32,318 nucleotides of DNA from Pseudomonadota bacterium (GTDB lineage Bacteria; Pseudomonadota; Alphaproteobacteria; JACQOE01): contig JACQOE010000002.1 of assembly GCA_016202695.1 (NCBI GenBank), positions 1-32,318 of the forward strand. The letters run 5' to 3'. The position numbers were made by a program, and so were the translations under genes. A model generated the notes under the pieces. The model searched no databases. It saw nothing but the letters and a program-made list of their open reading frames with translations, and was not told the origin of the DNA. This document shows, in pieces, positions 1 to 7,604 of the stretch; within the stretch, counting starts at the first letter, position 1, and every line of letters starts with the position of its first letter.

Positions 1-103
1 CGCGGCGTTGCGCCGCTCGGCCGATGCCCCGGCATCGCCCGTCGCGGCGCGCTTGGCGGATCGCCTTGCCGGGCCGCAACGCAGGCGATCCAATCCAGGA
101 GGA

Positions 104-1261
104 TCACGCTCTAGCGTAGAGCGCGGTGCCGGCGAGCACGCAGGCGGTGACCCCGGCGTAGAGCGCCGCCGGCCCGACGACGCCGATCAGCGCCCCGGCG
201 GCGAGCGGCCCCAGCGCCGAGCCCATGTCGCGCCAGGTGTGCAGGGCCGAGAGCGGCCGGAGCGCGCCGCCGCCCGCGCCCGCCACCGCCGCCGCCGGCC
301 CGAGCGCGGCCAGCGCCCCCTGGGCCAGGGCGACGAGAATCGCGCCGGCGTAAGGGCTGCCGCCGGCGACGAGGCCGAGGCCGAGGGCGAGGGCGAGGCT
401 GGACACGACGAGCCCCCTGCCGAGCCCGTAGCGGTCGCCGAAGTGGCCGGCGAGGGGCGCCGCGAACATCTCGGCTAGCCGGCGGAGCGCGAGCACGAGG
501 CCGCCGGAGATCATCGCCGCCTCCACCGACACCGTGGCGGCGAGGATGACGGTGATGCTCGCCGAGAACACGCCGTCGACGGCGAAGCCGATGGCGAAGA
601 AGAGAAGGTCGAGGCGCCGCGGCCGAGGCGGGCGCAAGGAGGCGCCGCGCTCGGGCGCCCGCGCCACCTCGGGCAGGCGGAGCGCGAGCGGCACCGCCGA
701 GAGCGAGACCAGGCCGAGCCAGAGGAACACGTCGCGCGGGCCGAGGAGCGCGGCGAGCCAGCCACCGAGGCCGAGCGAGAGCGCCGGCCCCACCTGTTGG
801 ACCGCCCGGCTGAGGCCAACCCGCGCCCCCGCGCGCAGCCGCTCGGACACCGCATAGGCGAGCGTGGCGAGGTTCAACGCCGCGAAGGAGAGCCCCCACA
901 AGAGGCGACCTGCGAGCAGGGCCGGCCCGCCCGCGACCCAGCCGTACATCAGGGTCGAGACGGCCCCGGCCAGGGCGCCGAGGACGGCGAGGCGGCGGAT
1001 GCCGATCGCCTCGCCGAGCGCGGCCAGCGCCCCGTAAGCGAGGATGCGCACCAGCCGGTTGGCGGACAGCAGGATTCCGACCCAAAGGAGATCGACGCCG
1101 AAGGCGGCGGCGTTCACCGGCAGGACGACGTAGAGGAGCGCGTCGCCGAGCAGCGCCAGCGAGATCACCGACGCGGCGGTGGAAACCGCGCCCCAGCCCG
1201 GGGCAGACTCGGCCGCGCTCCCGCTCCCGGGCGAGGCGCCAGCGTCAGCGGATGAGCCCAC
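104..1261 (-). CDS. MFS transporter
   Basis: An integral membrane transporter of the major facilitator superfamily; the substrate cannot be read from the sequence. The 385-residue protein is a near-continuous series of hydrophobic helices (for example 'ALLYVVLPVNAAAFGVDLLW' near the N-terminus and 'AGALIGVVGPAALYAGVTA' at the end), with a central charged loop rich in Arg and Pro (about residues 195-220) that separates two six-helix halves, as is usual for the family. The reading frame stays open far upstream, antisense to the PrpF gene, so the start must be chosen. I took the GTG at 1261, which leaves a short N-terminal tail before the first helix, but it has no clear Shine-Dalgarno sequence and a shorter form is possible. 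It diverges from the PrpF-like gene across 147 bases, so the two may share control. The family call is firm; the start and substrate are not. Confidence 0.82.
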   Translation of the reverse strand: MGSSADAGASPGSGSAAESAPGWGAVSTAASVISLALLGDALLYVVLPVNAAAFGVDLLWVGILLSANRLVRILAYGALAALGEAIGIRRLAVLGALAGAVSTLMYGWVAGGPALLAGRLLWGLSFAALNLATLAYAVSERLRAGARVGLSRAVQQVGPALSLGLGGWLAALLGPRDVFLWLGLVSLSAVPLALRLPEVARAPERGASLRPPRPRRLDLLFFAIGFAVDGVFSASITVILAATVSVEAAMISGGLVLALRRLAEMFAAPLAGHFGDRYGLGRGLVVSSLALALGLGLVAGGSPYAGAILVALAQGALAALGPAAAVAGAGGGALRPLSALHTWRDMGSALGPLAAGALIGVVGPAALYAGVTACVLAGTALYARA

Positions 1262-1408
1262 GAATCGAATAGGCGGTTGGGCGCCGGGCCGAGTCAAGCC
1301 GTCGCCCGCCCGCCGCGGCGCCCGGGCGGGCGGTTGGCCGGCGCGGCCGGCCGTGCTAGACGGTATCCAGACAGGGCGCGCGCCCTTGCGCTTACGGGAG
1401 TGAACACG

Positions 1409-2521
1409 ATGCAGACCCGGATTCCCTGCGTCTTCATGCGCGGCGGCACCTCGCGCGGGCCCTTCTTCCACGCCCGCGACCTGCCCGAGGACGCGGCCAC
1501 GCGCGATCGCGTGCTCCTGGCGGTGATGGGCTCGCCCGACGTCCGCCAGATCGACGGCATCGGCGGCGCCGATCCCTTGACCAGCAAGGTCGCCATCCTG
1601 TCGAAGTCCACCCGCCCGGGGATCGACATCGACTACCTGTTCGCGCAGGTGAAGATCGCCGAGGCGGCGGTCGATACCAGCCCCAACTGCGGCAACATGC
1701 TTTCCGGCGTCGGCCCGTTCGCGATCGAGGAGGGCCTGGTTGCGGCCGCCGATCCCGAGACCGCGGTCCGCATCCACAACGTCAACACCGGCGTCGCCAC
1801 CGAGGCGATCGTGCAGACCCCGGGCGGGCGCGTGACCTACGACGGCGACTGCGCGATCGACGGCGTGCCGGGGACGGCGGCTCCGGTGAAGCTCAACTTC
1901 CTCAACGCCGAGGGCTCCAAGACCGGCAAGCTCCTTCCCACCGGCAGGCCGAAGGACGTGATCGACGGGATCGAGGTGAGCTGCGTCGACTTCGCCATGC
2001 CGATCGTCTTCTTCGCTGCCCGGGCGCTGGGCAAGACCGGCTACGAGACCGCGGCCGAGCTGGAGGCCGACCAGGAGCTGATCGCCCGCTTCGAGGCGAT
2101 CCGCCGCCAGGCCGGGGCGCTGATGGGGCTGGGCGACGTGGCCGGCAGGGTCATCCCTAAGGTGGTGCTGGCGGCGCCGCCCCGCGCCGGCGGCACCGTC
2201 ACCGGGCGCTACTTCACCCCCGACCGCGCCCACAAGGCATATGCCGTGACCGGCTCGATCTGCACCGCGCTGGCGGCGGCGATTCCGGGAACCGTGCTCG
2301 CGCCCCTCGCCAGGGTGCCGGCGGGGAACCCGAAGCCGATGACGATCGAGCACCCCTCGGGGCGCTTCGACGTCGAGATGGACATCTCCGGCGATCCCCT
2401 GCGCCCGACCATCCGGCGGGCGGCGCTGCTCCGCACCTGCCGGCGGCTCTTCGAGGGCCGGGTGCTGATCCCGGCGCGGGTGTGGACCAGCCGGCAGGGG
2501 CTCGCCGAGGCGACGCAGTAG
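1409..2521 (+). CDS. PrpF-family isomerase (4-oxalomesaconate tautomerase-like)
   Basis: A 370-residue protein of the PrpF/DUF453 family, which adopts the diaminopimelate-epimerase fold. Known members isomerise double bonds or tautomers of small polycarboxylic acids: PrpF acts on aconitate or methylaconitate, and GalD on 4-oxalomesaconate in gallate breakdown. The family N-terminal motif 'FMRGGTSRG' is at residues 9-17 and the 'NCGNMLSGVGPFAIEEG' segment, with its cysteine, lies near residues 92-108. Length matches the family. The ATG at 1409 is preceded by GGGAG with an 8-base spacer; the frame upstream of it is non-coding. No acnD or prpD lies next to it (the PrpD/PrpC pair is 18 kb away), and the only neighbour is a divergent MFS transporter. 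That fits a carboxylate catabolic role, possibly GalD-like, more than methylcitrate processing. The family is secure, the exact substrate is not. Confidence 0.85.
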   Translation: MQTRIPCVFMRGGTSRGPFFHARDLPEDAATRDRVLLAVMGSPDVRQIDGIGGADPLTSKVAILSKSTRPGIDIDYLFAQVKIAEAAVDTSPNCGNMLSGVGPFAIEEGLVAAADPETAVRIHNVNTGVATEAIVQTPGGRVTYDGDCAIDGVPGTAAPVKLNFLNAEGSKTGKLLPTGRPKDVIDGIEVSCVDFAMPIVFFAARALGKTGYETAAELEADQELIARFEAIRRQAGALMGLGDVAGRVIPKVVLAAPPRAGGTVTGRYFTPDRAHKAYAVTGSICTALAAAIPGTVLAPLARVPAGNPKPMTIEHPSGRFDVEMDISGDPLRPTIRRAALLRTCRRLFEGRVLIPARVWTSRQGLAEATQ

Positions 2522-2609
2522 GCGCCGTCCGCCCCCCGCGCCGGGGCCGGCGGCCGGCGCCGATCCGGTAGGCCGGAAGGTTCGATGCGGTGGAGAACCG
2601 CTCCCTCGA

Positions 2610-2852
2610 TCAACCGAACAGCCTCTTGGCAATCTCCTCGCGCGTCAGGCCGAAATGGTCGGCCACCGCGGCGAGGGTCGCGGCCAGGGTCGCGACCCGG
2701 AGCGTCTTGTGATCGGGGACGGTCAGGTGATGTTCGCCAGCCGACTACGTGGTCAACCGCAAATGGCTCCCGGCCTGGCGGGTCACCCGATAGCCGAGCC
2801 GGGGCAAGGCGCTGGCGAGGTCCCGCCCGCCGAGGTCGCGGGGCAGTCTCAC
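2610..2852 (-). pseudogene. hicA: hicA-like toxin gene with internal amber codon
   Basis: Read on the minus strand from a GTG at 2852, the frame encodes an 80-residue HicA-type mRNA interferase: 'RLPRDLGGRDLASALPRLGY', then 'TRQAGSHLRLTT' carrying the catalytic histidine motif GSH, and after the break 'EHHLTVPDHKTLRVATLAA' and a C-terminal helix ending LFG. The frame is intact along its full length except for one TAG at codon 36 (2745-2747), just after 'RLTT', where homologues usually carry a polar residue; CAG to TAG would be a single change. Its GTG overlaps the hicB stop by four bases (GTGA), as in working hicBA operons. The toxin is therefore probably dead, or made only as a 35-residue N-terminal peptide unless the amber codon is suppressed. 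A sequencing error is the main alternative. Confidence 0.78.
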
Positions 2853-3055
2853 GCGCTCGACACCTCGTCGCGGACGAAGTGGAGGCGGATCACCTTGGGC
2901 GCGGCACCGGGATCGAAGTGACACTGCACCGCGTCACGAACCGCCGACTTGAGCCCCTCCAGCGTGTCGGCCTCGGTGACGATCGAGGCGCCGAGGGCGC
3001 GGGCGGTGTAACCGCCCTCGGGGGCCTCCTCGACGACGAAGATGATCTCGGTCAT
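2849..3055 (-). CDS. hicB: HicB-like antitoxin
   Basis: A 68-residue protein starting 'MTEIIFVVEEAPEGGYTARA', which is the partial RNase-H-like HicB fold: a beta hairpin, then a helix ('TLEGLKSAVRDAVQCHF') and a final strand ('KVIRLHFVRDE'). It should bind and neutralise the HicA toxin encoded directly downstream. Small relatives are often mislabelled as 2-oxoisovalerate dehydrogenase E1 beta subunit; nothing in the sequence supports that enzyme. It has no separate DNA-binding domain, as in the short HicB class. The ATG at 3055 has AAGGA six bases upstream (3062-3066 on the complementary strand), which decides this start over a longer in-frame extension to 3433. With hicA broken by an amber codon it may be an orphan antitoxin. 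Confidence 0.8.
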   Translation of the reverse strand: MTEIIFVVEEAPEGGYTARALGASIVTEADTLEGLKSAVRDAVQCHFDPGAAPKVIRLHFVRDEVSSA

Positions 3056-3395
3056 CCGTGGTCCTTGGGCAGAGTCCTCGATCGAGTGTGGGCGATCCGC
3101 GGGCCGCGCGCAAGGCGACCGCTCGTTCAGGCAATCACCCGTTTGGTGGTCTCTTGACGCATCGGTCTTTTTTTCTGCGGTGATGCTAATTGGCATCGTT
3201 GTGAACACTGCAGAATGCGGTTCTATGGCGTGCGCTAGGAGCACCAGCTCACCGTCACCGGTGTTCGACAGGGCGACTGCCTCGCTAAAAAGTACCCAAG
3301 CCAAGTTGGTTTGCTTCGGACTGGGCGATCGCCTTTTCCGATCATCCCGAATCGCTGATAGACGCGCTCCCGGCAGGTGCCGGGAGCGCGACTCT
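3056..3395. other. intergenic stretch upstream of hicB
   Basis: These 340 bases lie between the start of hicB and the stop of the beta-propeller gene, both on the minus strand. They hold the hicB ribosome binding site (3062-3066) and a strong hairpin at 3363-3390, described separately. Open frames run through the region on both strands but lack start sites, codon bias or recognisable protein features. The hicB promoter is presumably here but I cannot place it with confidence. Confidence 0.5.
3363..3390 (-). terminator. hairpin after the beta-propeller gene
   Basis: A perfect 12-base-pair inverted repeat, CGCGCTCCCGGC and GCCGGGAGCGCG, with a 4-base loop, starts five bases beyond the beta-propeller stop codon. 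Its position and strength fit a transcription terminator or 3'-end stabiliser for the minus-strand YVTN operon. There is no U-run after it on that strand, so termination may be imperfect or Rho-assisted. Confidence 0.65.
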
Positions 3396-4625
3396 TCATT
3401 TGGCTTTGCGGAACGCAATCCCGTTCGGGCCAAGTCCGACCCGAATGGTCGCCACGACCGAGCGTGCAGCCTCGTCGATCACGGAAACGGTACCGTCGAC
3501 AATATTTGTAACGAAGACCAGGCTTCCATCGGGGCTGATGGAGACACCGTGGGCGCCCTTGCCGGTGCGTATGGTGTCCACGACTCGGAGGGTCGCCACA
3601 TCGATCACCGAGACCGTGTCATCGGGATCGGCTTGGCCACCCTGGTTCGCCACGTAGACGCGGCTGCCATCTGGCGTCGCAAAGACCTGGATCGGATTGC
3701 GGCCGACGCCGATCTTCGTCACCACCTCTCGCCTCGCCGTATCGATCACCGCGACCTTGTTCTCGTCGCGAAGCGACGCAAAGACCAGGCGCCCGTCCGG
3801 TGTGAAGCCAACCTGCACAGGCGCCGCGCCGACTGGGATCCGGGCGCTCTCGCGCGCTTCGGCCGTTGCGATCACGGAGACGCTTCCGTCTTCCACGTTG
3901 GCGACGTAGATCTCCTTGCCGTCCGGACTAAGGCGAAGACCATGCGGGTAGCGCCCGGTTTCAATTGTCTTGACGATCTTCTTGGCAGAGAGATCCACAA
4001 CTGCGACTGAGTTCTCTTCCGACTGGGTTACGAAGGCTTGGCCGCCGCCCGCGTCGACGATTACATGAGCCGGGTGTTTGCCGACAACGATCTCGGCGAG
4101 TGGTCGGGATCTCAGTTGGTCCGAATCGAACACCAGGAGCAAGCCGCCCCCGGCGTCCGTGCCATGCTCGATGGCGCCGTGGCCGTGGCCGGTCCCGGCC
4201 TCCATCGCGGCCGGCTCGCCGACGGCGGCCAGGATCCCCCCATCGGCAGAGAGATCGACATTATGCGGCGAGATCGGGACCGGCACTGTCTCGACCTGGC
4301 CGGTGGCAAGATCGATCCTGCTAATGGAGTTGCCATACTCGTCAGCCGTGTAGACGGATCCGGTCGGCTCAAGGACGGCGGAAACCGCCCCGCTCTGCCA
4401 AAACAGGATACCCGTGGAGAGTGCGACCAATCCCGCAAGCATGATCGTCGCGGAGCCGGACGCACGGCGGGTGGCGAACGCGATCTGCGCTATGCGTCTT
4501 AGCGCACCTGGCGATCCTTTGCGCGAGGGTGATGGATGGTCACCTCTTCCCGAAGGTGACCGATAGCGGACGAAGACGCCTGTCGGAGCCATGCGCCGAA
4601 GCGTCTGGCGAATCGTCGATTTCAT
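3396..4625 (-). CDS. membrane-anchored YVTN beta-propeller protein
   Basis: A 409-residue protein made mostly of YVTN-type beta-propeller repeats (about residues 90-405). Each blade carries the pattern 'G..P.g...SPDG...yVaN...VsVID', for example 'SPDGKEIYVANVEDGSVSVI' and 'TPDGSRVYVANQGG'. Such proteins usually act outside the cytoplasm as binding or scaffold proteins; no enzymatic function can be assigned. A basic N-terminal region of about 57 residues is followed by one hydrophobic segment (about 58-77, 'TIMLAGLVALSTGILFW'), a signal anchor or uncleaved signal. A His-rich loop ('GHGHGAIEHG', about 146-155) interrupts an early blade and could bind metal. The ATG at 4625 has AAGGG upstream; the ATG at 4442 directly before the hydrophobic segment is an alternative. 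GC is visibly lower than in the flanking catabolic genes. A small exported protein is encoded 81 bases upstream on the same strand. Confidence 0.83.
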   Translation of the reverse strand: MKSTIRQTLRRMAPTGVFVRYRSPSGRGDHPSPSRKGSPGALRRIAQIAFATRRASGSATIMLAGLVALSTGILFWQSGAVSAVLEPTGSVYTADEYGNSISRIDLATGQVETVPVPISPHNVDLSADGGILAAVGEPAAMEAGTGHGHGAIEHGTDAGGGLLLVFDSDQLRSRPLAEIVVGKHPAHVIVDAGGGQAFVTQSEENSVAVVDLSAKKIVKTIETGRYPHGLRLSPDGKEIYVANVEDGSVSVIATAEARESARIPVGAAPVQVGFTPDGRLVFASLRDENKVAVIDTARREVVTKIGVGRNPIQVFATPDGSRVYVANQGGQADPDDTVSVIDVATLRVVDTIRTGKGAHGVSISPDGSLVFVTNIVDGTVSVIDEAARSVVATIRVGLGPNGIAFRKAK

Positions 4626-4706
4626 GCTGGAACCCTTCTGAATCAGTAATGACAGTGACGTTGGTTGAACTGTCCGCGCACCGGCCAATTGGATCGGATG
4701 CGCCTG

Positions 4707-5057
4707 TCAGAAGAGCTTCGGAGGTCGTCGCGGTGGATTGGAGTCAGTGCCTGCGGCCATCCTCTGCATTCGAGCATACGTCGTCAATCCGACGCGCTGG
4801 TTGGCCAAGACGCCGGTTCTGGCGGGAACCCAAAGTGGACATGTATACGCGTTCGCGCATTCCGATGTTCCTGCGGCTCCGGCGTAATGCGTGTTGCAAC
4901 CGGAATCGGCCATGGCCGCGATTTGAGCGTGCGGCTTCTCTAACGCCACCGTCGAATGCGGTTGGAACATGGCCGCGAAGACCATGAGCATGGCGAGCAG
5001 CGCGGTCACCAGCCGCCAAATTCTCATCGCCGGGATGCAGCGGCTGTTGCTCATCAT
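4707..5057 (-). CDS. small exported Cys-containing hypothetical protein
   Basis: A 116-residue protein I do not recognise. Residues about 11-38 form a typical signal peptide ('MRIWRLVTALLAMLMVFAAM' followed by a polar stretch), so the mature product should be outside the cytoplasm. The remainder has three closely spaced cysteines ('GCNTHYAGAAGTSECANAYTC') that could form a disulfide or bind a metal, then a basic Pro-rich tail. It lies upstream of, and co-directional with, the YVTN beta-propeller gene, and the two may form an operon. ATG codons at 5057 and at the MRIWRL position are both possible starts; neither has a good Shine-Dalgarno. Support is the signal peptide and the conserved direction with its neighbour; it could still be a chance frame. 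Confidence 0.5.
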   Translation of the reverse strand: MMSNSRCIPAMRIWRLVTALLAMLMVFAAMFQPHSTVALEKPHAQIAAMADSGCNTHYAGAAGTSECANAYTCPLWVPARTGVLANQRVGLTTYARMQRMAAGTDSNPPRRPPKLF

Positions 5058-5417
5058 GGCTGTCCGTTCGACGAAGATTCGTTCACGCTCCGAGCGCTTG
5101 TTAGTCGATGCAGTCCGACTCGTCCTTGACTTCGCTCAAATTCCGCGATGCTTTCTCGAACTCGCTTGGCGGCGCCTGCGTCCGGCCTTATCGCGATCCC
5201 GTCTTCCGGGAAGGCTTGAGCTTCGGCGCAGTGCGAGTCTCTTCTCTACCTCCGCCGCGCGCCGCACTGTCTTACGTTAACGATACCAGGGGCGGCTGCC
5301 GTTGGTTCGTGAGTCCACTGTGGGTCGGGGTCGGGTTAATCCTCATTGTCCGGGATGCTCTGTGGTTCGAGAGGAGCCGCCTTTTCAAATTGATGAAACA
5401 CTGCCTCGCACCCAACC
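5058..5417. other. intergenic stretch without clear gene
   Basis: These 360 bases separate the 3' end of the mtnA-aldolase operon from the start of the small exported protein. GC is lower than in the operon. Frames on both strands are open in part, including a plus-strand frame over 5108-5467, but none has a credible start, ribosome binding site or recognisable domain. A minus-strand tail reading 'SEFEKASRNLSEVKDESDC' near 5110-5175 looks protein-like but has a stop just upstream and no start, so it may be a gene remnant. No repeat or insertion sequence ends were seen. Confidence 0.4.
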
Positions 5418-6083
5418 CTATGCCCGGCCGCGCCCCTTGCGCCGCGGCTTTCGGCCGTAGGTCTTGAACGCCTCCAGCACCCGGTCCATCTCGCCGGCGG
5501 CGAGGATCGCCGGCCTACCGGCCAGCGAGGCCCGCCAGTACTGCTCGGCCAGGGTCTCGACCTCGACGGCGAGCGCGAGCGCCGCCTCGAGCGAGGGCCC
5601 GAGCGCGATCATCCCGTGATTGGCGAGGAGGCAGGCCCGCCGGCCGGCGAGGGCGGCGAGCGCCGCATCCGAAAGCGCCTGGGTGCCGAAGGTGGCGTAA
5701 GGGGCGCAGCGGATCGACCCGCCCCCGGCCGCCGCCACCATGTAGTGGAAGGCGGGGATGCCCCGCCGCAGGCAGGCGAGCACGGTCGAGAACATCGGAT
5801 GGGCGTGGACGACCGCGTTCACCTCGCCCCGCGCCGCGAGCACGTCGCGGTGGATGCGCCACTCGCTCGACGGCGCGAGCGCGCCTCGGGCCTGTCCGGC
5901 GAAGTCCATGGCGACGATGTCGGCGGGCGTCATCTCGTCGTAGGGAACCCCGCTCGGGGTGACCAGGAACCCGCCCGCGATCCGGGCGCTGACGTTGCCT
6001 GCGGTTCCCGTGACGAGGCCGAGCGCGCTCATCCGCCGGGAGGTGGCGACGATCCCCGCGCGCAGGGCCCGCTCGCCGGTCAC
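5418..6083 (-). CDS. class II aldolase/adducin family protein, probable sugar-phosphate aldolase
   Basis: A 221-residue zinc-dependent aldolase of the fuculose-1-phosphate aldolase / MtnB family. Visible features are the N-terminal 'GLVTGTAGNVSARI' phosphate-binding loop, 'SSEWRIH' with the catalytic glutamate, the zinc motif 'VVHAHPMFST' (HxH) and a third histidine in 'LANHGMIALG'. Its GTG start overlaps the stop of mtnA by four bases (GTGA), so the two are translationally coupled. MtnA makes methylthioribulose-1-phosphate (or the 5-deoxy analogue). The product here is therefore probably either the Ald2-type aldolase of the DHAP shunt, giving DHAP and an aldehyde, or the MtnB dehydratase of the classical pathway. 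The SSEW motif resembles fuculose aldolases more than MtnB, and no other classical salvage gene is present, which favours the aldolase. Family sure, reaction inferred. Confidence 0.82.
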   Translation of the reverse strand: MTGERALRAGIVATSRRMSALGLVTGTAGNVSARIAGGFLVTPSGVPYDEMTPADIVAMDFAGQARGALAPSSEWRIHRDVLAARGEVNAVVHAHPMFSTVLACLRRGIPAFHYMVAAAGGGSIRCAPYATFGTQALSDAALAALAGRRACLLANHGMIALGPSLEAALALAVEVETLAEQYWRASLAGRPAILAAGEMDRVLEAFKTYGRKPRRKGRGRA

Positions 6084-7174
6084 GGCCCGGCCCGCTCCGG
6101 GAACAGCGACAGAAGCCCCTGGCGCGAGGCCGCGCACACGCCCCGCTCGGTGATCAGGCCGCTGACGAGCCGCGCCGGGGTCACGTCGAAGGCGTGGTTG
6201 GCGGCCGGGCTTCCCTCCGGGGTCAGCCGGATGCGGGTCACGCGGCCGTCGTCGGCGAGGCCGGAGATGTGCGTCACCTCCTCGGGCGCGCGCTCCTCGA
6301 TCGGCACCGAGGCGAGCCCGTCGGCGATCGCCCAATCGATGGTCGAGGAGGGGAGCGCGACGTAGAACGGCACCCCGTTGTCCCTGGCGGCGAGGGCCTT
6401 GAGGTAGGTGCCGATCTTGTTGCAGACGTCGCCCGCGGCGGTGGTGCGGTCGGTCCCGACGATGCAAAGGTCCACACGCCCGTGCTGCATCAGGTGGCCG
6501 CCGGCGTTGTCGGCGACCACGGTGTGGGGAACCCCGTGGCGCGAGAGCTCCCAGGCGGTGAGCGCGGCGCCCTGGTTGCGCGGCCGGGTCTCGTCCACCC
6601 ACACGTGCACCGGCAGGCCGGAGTCGTGGGCGAGGTAGACGGGGGCGAGCGCGGTGCCGAAGTCGACGGTCGCGAGCCAGCCGGCGTTGCAGTGGGTGAG
6701 CAGGTTCACGGGTCCGTCTTTCCGCGCGTGCGCAGCGCGGATCAGGGGAAGGCCGTGCCCGCCGATGGCACGGTTGGTGGCGACGTCCGCCTCGCAGATC
6801 TCGCGCGCCCGGGCGTAGGCGCGGGCCGCGCGCGCCTCCCGGGACACGTTGCGGAGCGCGGCCAGCATCTCGTCGATGGCCCAGCGCAGGTTGACCGCGG
6901 TCGGGCGGGTGGCGAGGAGCGCGCTCGCCGCCGCCTCGAGCGACTCGTCGGAGGGATCGGCGCGGGCGGCGAGCGCGAGTCCGTAGGCCGCGGTCGCCCC
7001 GATCAGGGGCGCGCCCCGCACCTGCATGGTGCGGATCGCGCGTGCCGCGTCGTCGAGGGAGGCGAGGCGGACCCGGGCGAAGCGGTGCGGAAGCAGCGTC
7101 TGGTCGATGATCATCACCGACCAGCCGTCCTCGGCCGGCTCGATCGAGCGATAGGCGATCCCGTCGACCTTCAT
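6080..7174 (-). CDS. mtnA: S-methyl-5-thioribose-1-phosphate isomerase
   Basis: A 364-residue protein of the eIF2B-alpha-like MtnA family, which converts 5-methylthioribose-1-phosphate to 5-methylthioribulose-1-phosphate in the cytosol; some homologues take 5-deoxyribose-1-phosphate. Seen in the sequence: 'MQVRGAPLIGATAAYG' (the RGAP substrate loop), 'NLLTHCNAGWLATVDFGTAL' with the catalytic cysteine, and 'GTDRTTAAGDVCNKIGTY' with the catalytic aspartate. Length is typical. The ATG at 7174 has a G-rich ribosome binding site directly upstream. The gene is followed with a 4-base overlap by a class II aldolase and preceded by cupin, HpcH aldolase, dehydrogenase and creatininase genes on the same strand. 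No mtnK, mtnP, mtnC or mtnD is present, so a non-canonical salvage route or related sugar phosphate is likely. Confidence 0.92.
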   Translation of the reverse strand: MKVDGIAYRSIEPAEDGWSVMIIDQTLLPHRFARVRLASLDDAARAIRTMQVRGAPLIGATAAYGLALAARADPSDESLEAAASALLATRPTAVNLRWAIDEMLAALRNVSREARAARAYARAREICEADVATNRAIGGHGLPLIRAAHARKDGPVNLLTHCNAGWLATVDFGTALAPVYLAHDSGLPVHVWVDETRPRNQGAALTAWELSRHGVPHTVVADNAGGHLMQHGRVDLCIVGTDRTTAAGDVCNKIGTYLKALAARDNGVPFYVALPSSTIDWAIADGLASVPIEERAPEEVTHISGLADDGRVTRIRLTPEGSPAANHAFDVTPARLVSGLITERGVCAASRQGLLSLFPERAGP

Positions 7175-7216
7175 CCCGCCCCCCCGGGAAGAGCCGCGCC
7201 CCCCGGCTCCGCGCGC

Positions 7217-7597
7217 TCAGCGCAGCCGCTCGGGCGCGAGCACGGTCCGCTCGTTCCGCACGTTGCCGGTGTTGACCGTGCCCTTGGGCTCGACCAGCAG
7301 CACCCAACACTCCTCCTCGGCCACCGGCAGGTGCTCGACGCCCCTGGGCACGATCAGGGCCTCGCCTTCGCCGAGCCGCACCTCGCGGTCGCGAAAGCGC
7401 ATGAGGAGCGCCCCCTTGACCACCAGGAACAGCTCGTCCTCGGCCTCGTGGCTGTGCCAGACGAACTCGCCCCTGAGCTTGGCGAGCTTGATCGCGGAGT
7501 CGTTGACCTCGCCGGCGATCACCGGCTTCCAGGGCTCGGCGATCCGGCCGAAGGCGGCGGCAAGGTTGAGCTTCTCGATCGCTGCCGCGCCGGCCAT
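7217..7597 (-). CDS. small single-domain cupin protein
   Basis: A 126-residue protein consisting of one cupin_2 barrel. Motif 1 is seen as 'GEFVWHSHEAEDELFLVVKG', with metal ligands H48, H50 and E55, and motif 2 as 'PRGVEHLPVA' with H89. Single-domain cupins of this type are metal-dependent isomerases, dioxygenases or small-molecule binders; the reaction cannot be told from sequence. The gene starts eight bases after the HpcH aldolase stop and is followed 42 bases later by mtnA, so it belongs to the same operon. In classical methionine salvage the dioxygenase MtnD is also a cupin-type enzyme, but this protein is shorter and lacks the MtnD sequence pattern, so I do not equate them. Start ATG at 7597 with GAGGGG upstream. 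Confidence 0.8.
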   Translation of the reverse strand: MAGAAAIEKLNLAAAFGRIAEPWKPVIAGEVNDSAIKLAKLRGEFVWHSHEAEDELFLVVKGALLMRFRDREVRLGEGEALIVPRGVEHLPVAEEECWVLLVEPKGTVNTGNVRNERTVLAPERLR

Positions 7598-7604
7598 CGC
7601 CCCC

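Noticed and set aside
22-37. A 7-base inverted repeat (CGATGCC/GGCATCG) near the window start.
   Set aside because: Short, close to the edge and without context; could be part of an upstream element but cannot be judged.
104-2632. An 842-codon minus-strand open frame covering the MFS gene and the antisense of the PrpF gene.
   Set aside because: Only the 3' part (to about 1261) encodes transporter helices; the rest is the shadow of a clear PrpF gene on the plus strand, a common effect of high GC.
2849-3055. Naming the small HicB-like protein as 2-oxoisovalerate dehydrogenase E1 beta subunit, a label its relatives often carry.
   Set aside because: At 68 residues it cannot be that enzyme; fold pattern and overlap with hicA fit an antitoxin.
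5108-5467. A 119-codon plus-strand frame with one hydrophobic segment.
   Set aside because: No ribosome binding site, no recognisable domain, and its end runs antisense into the aldolase gene.
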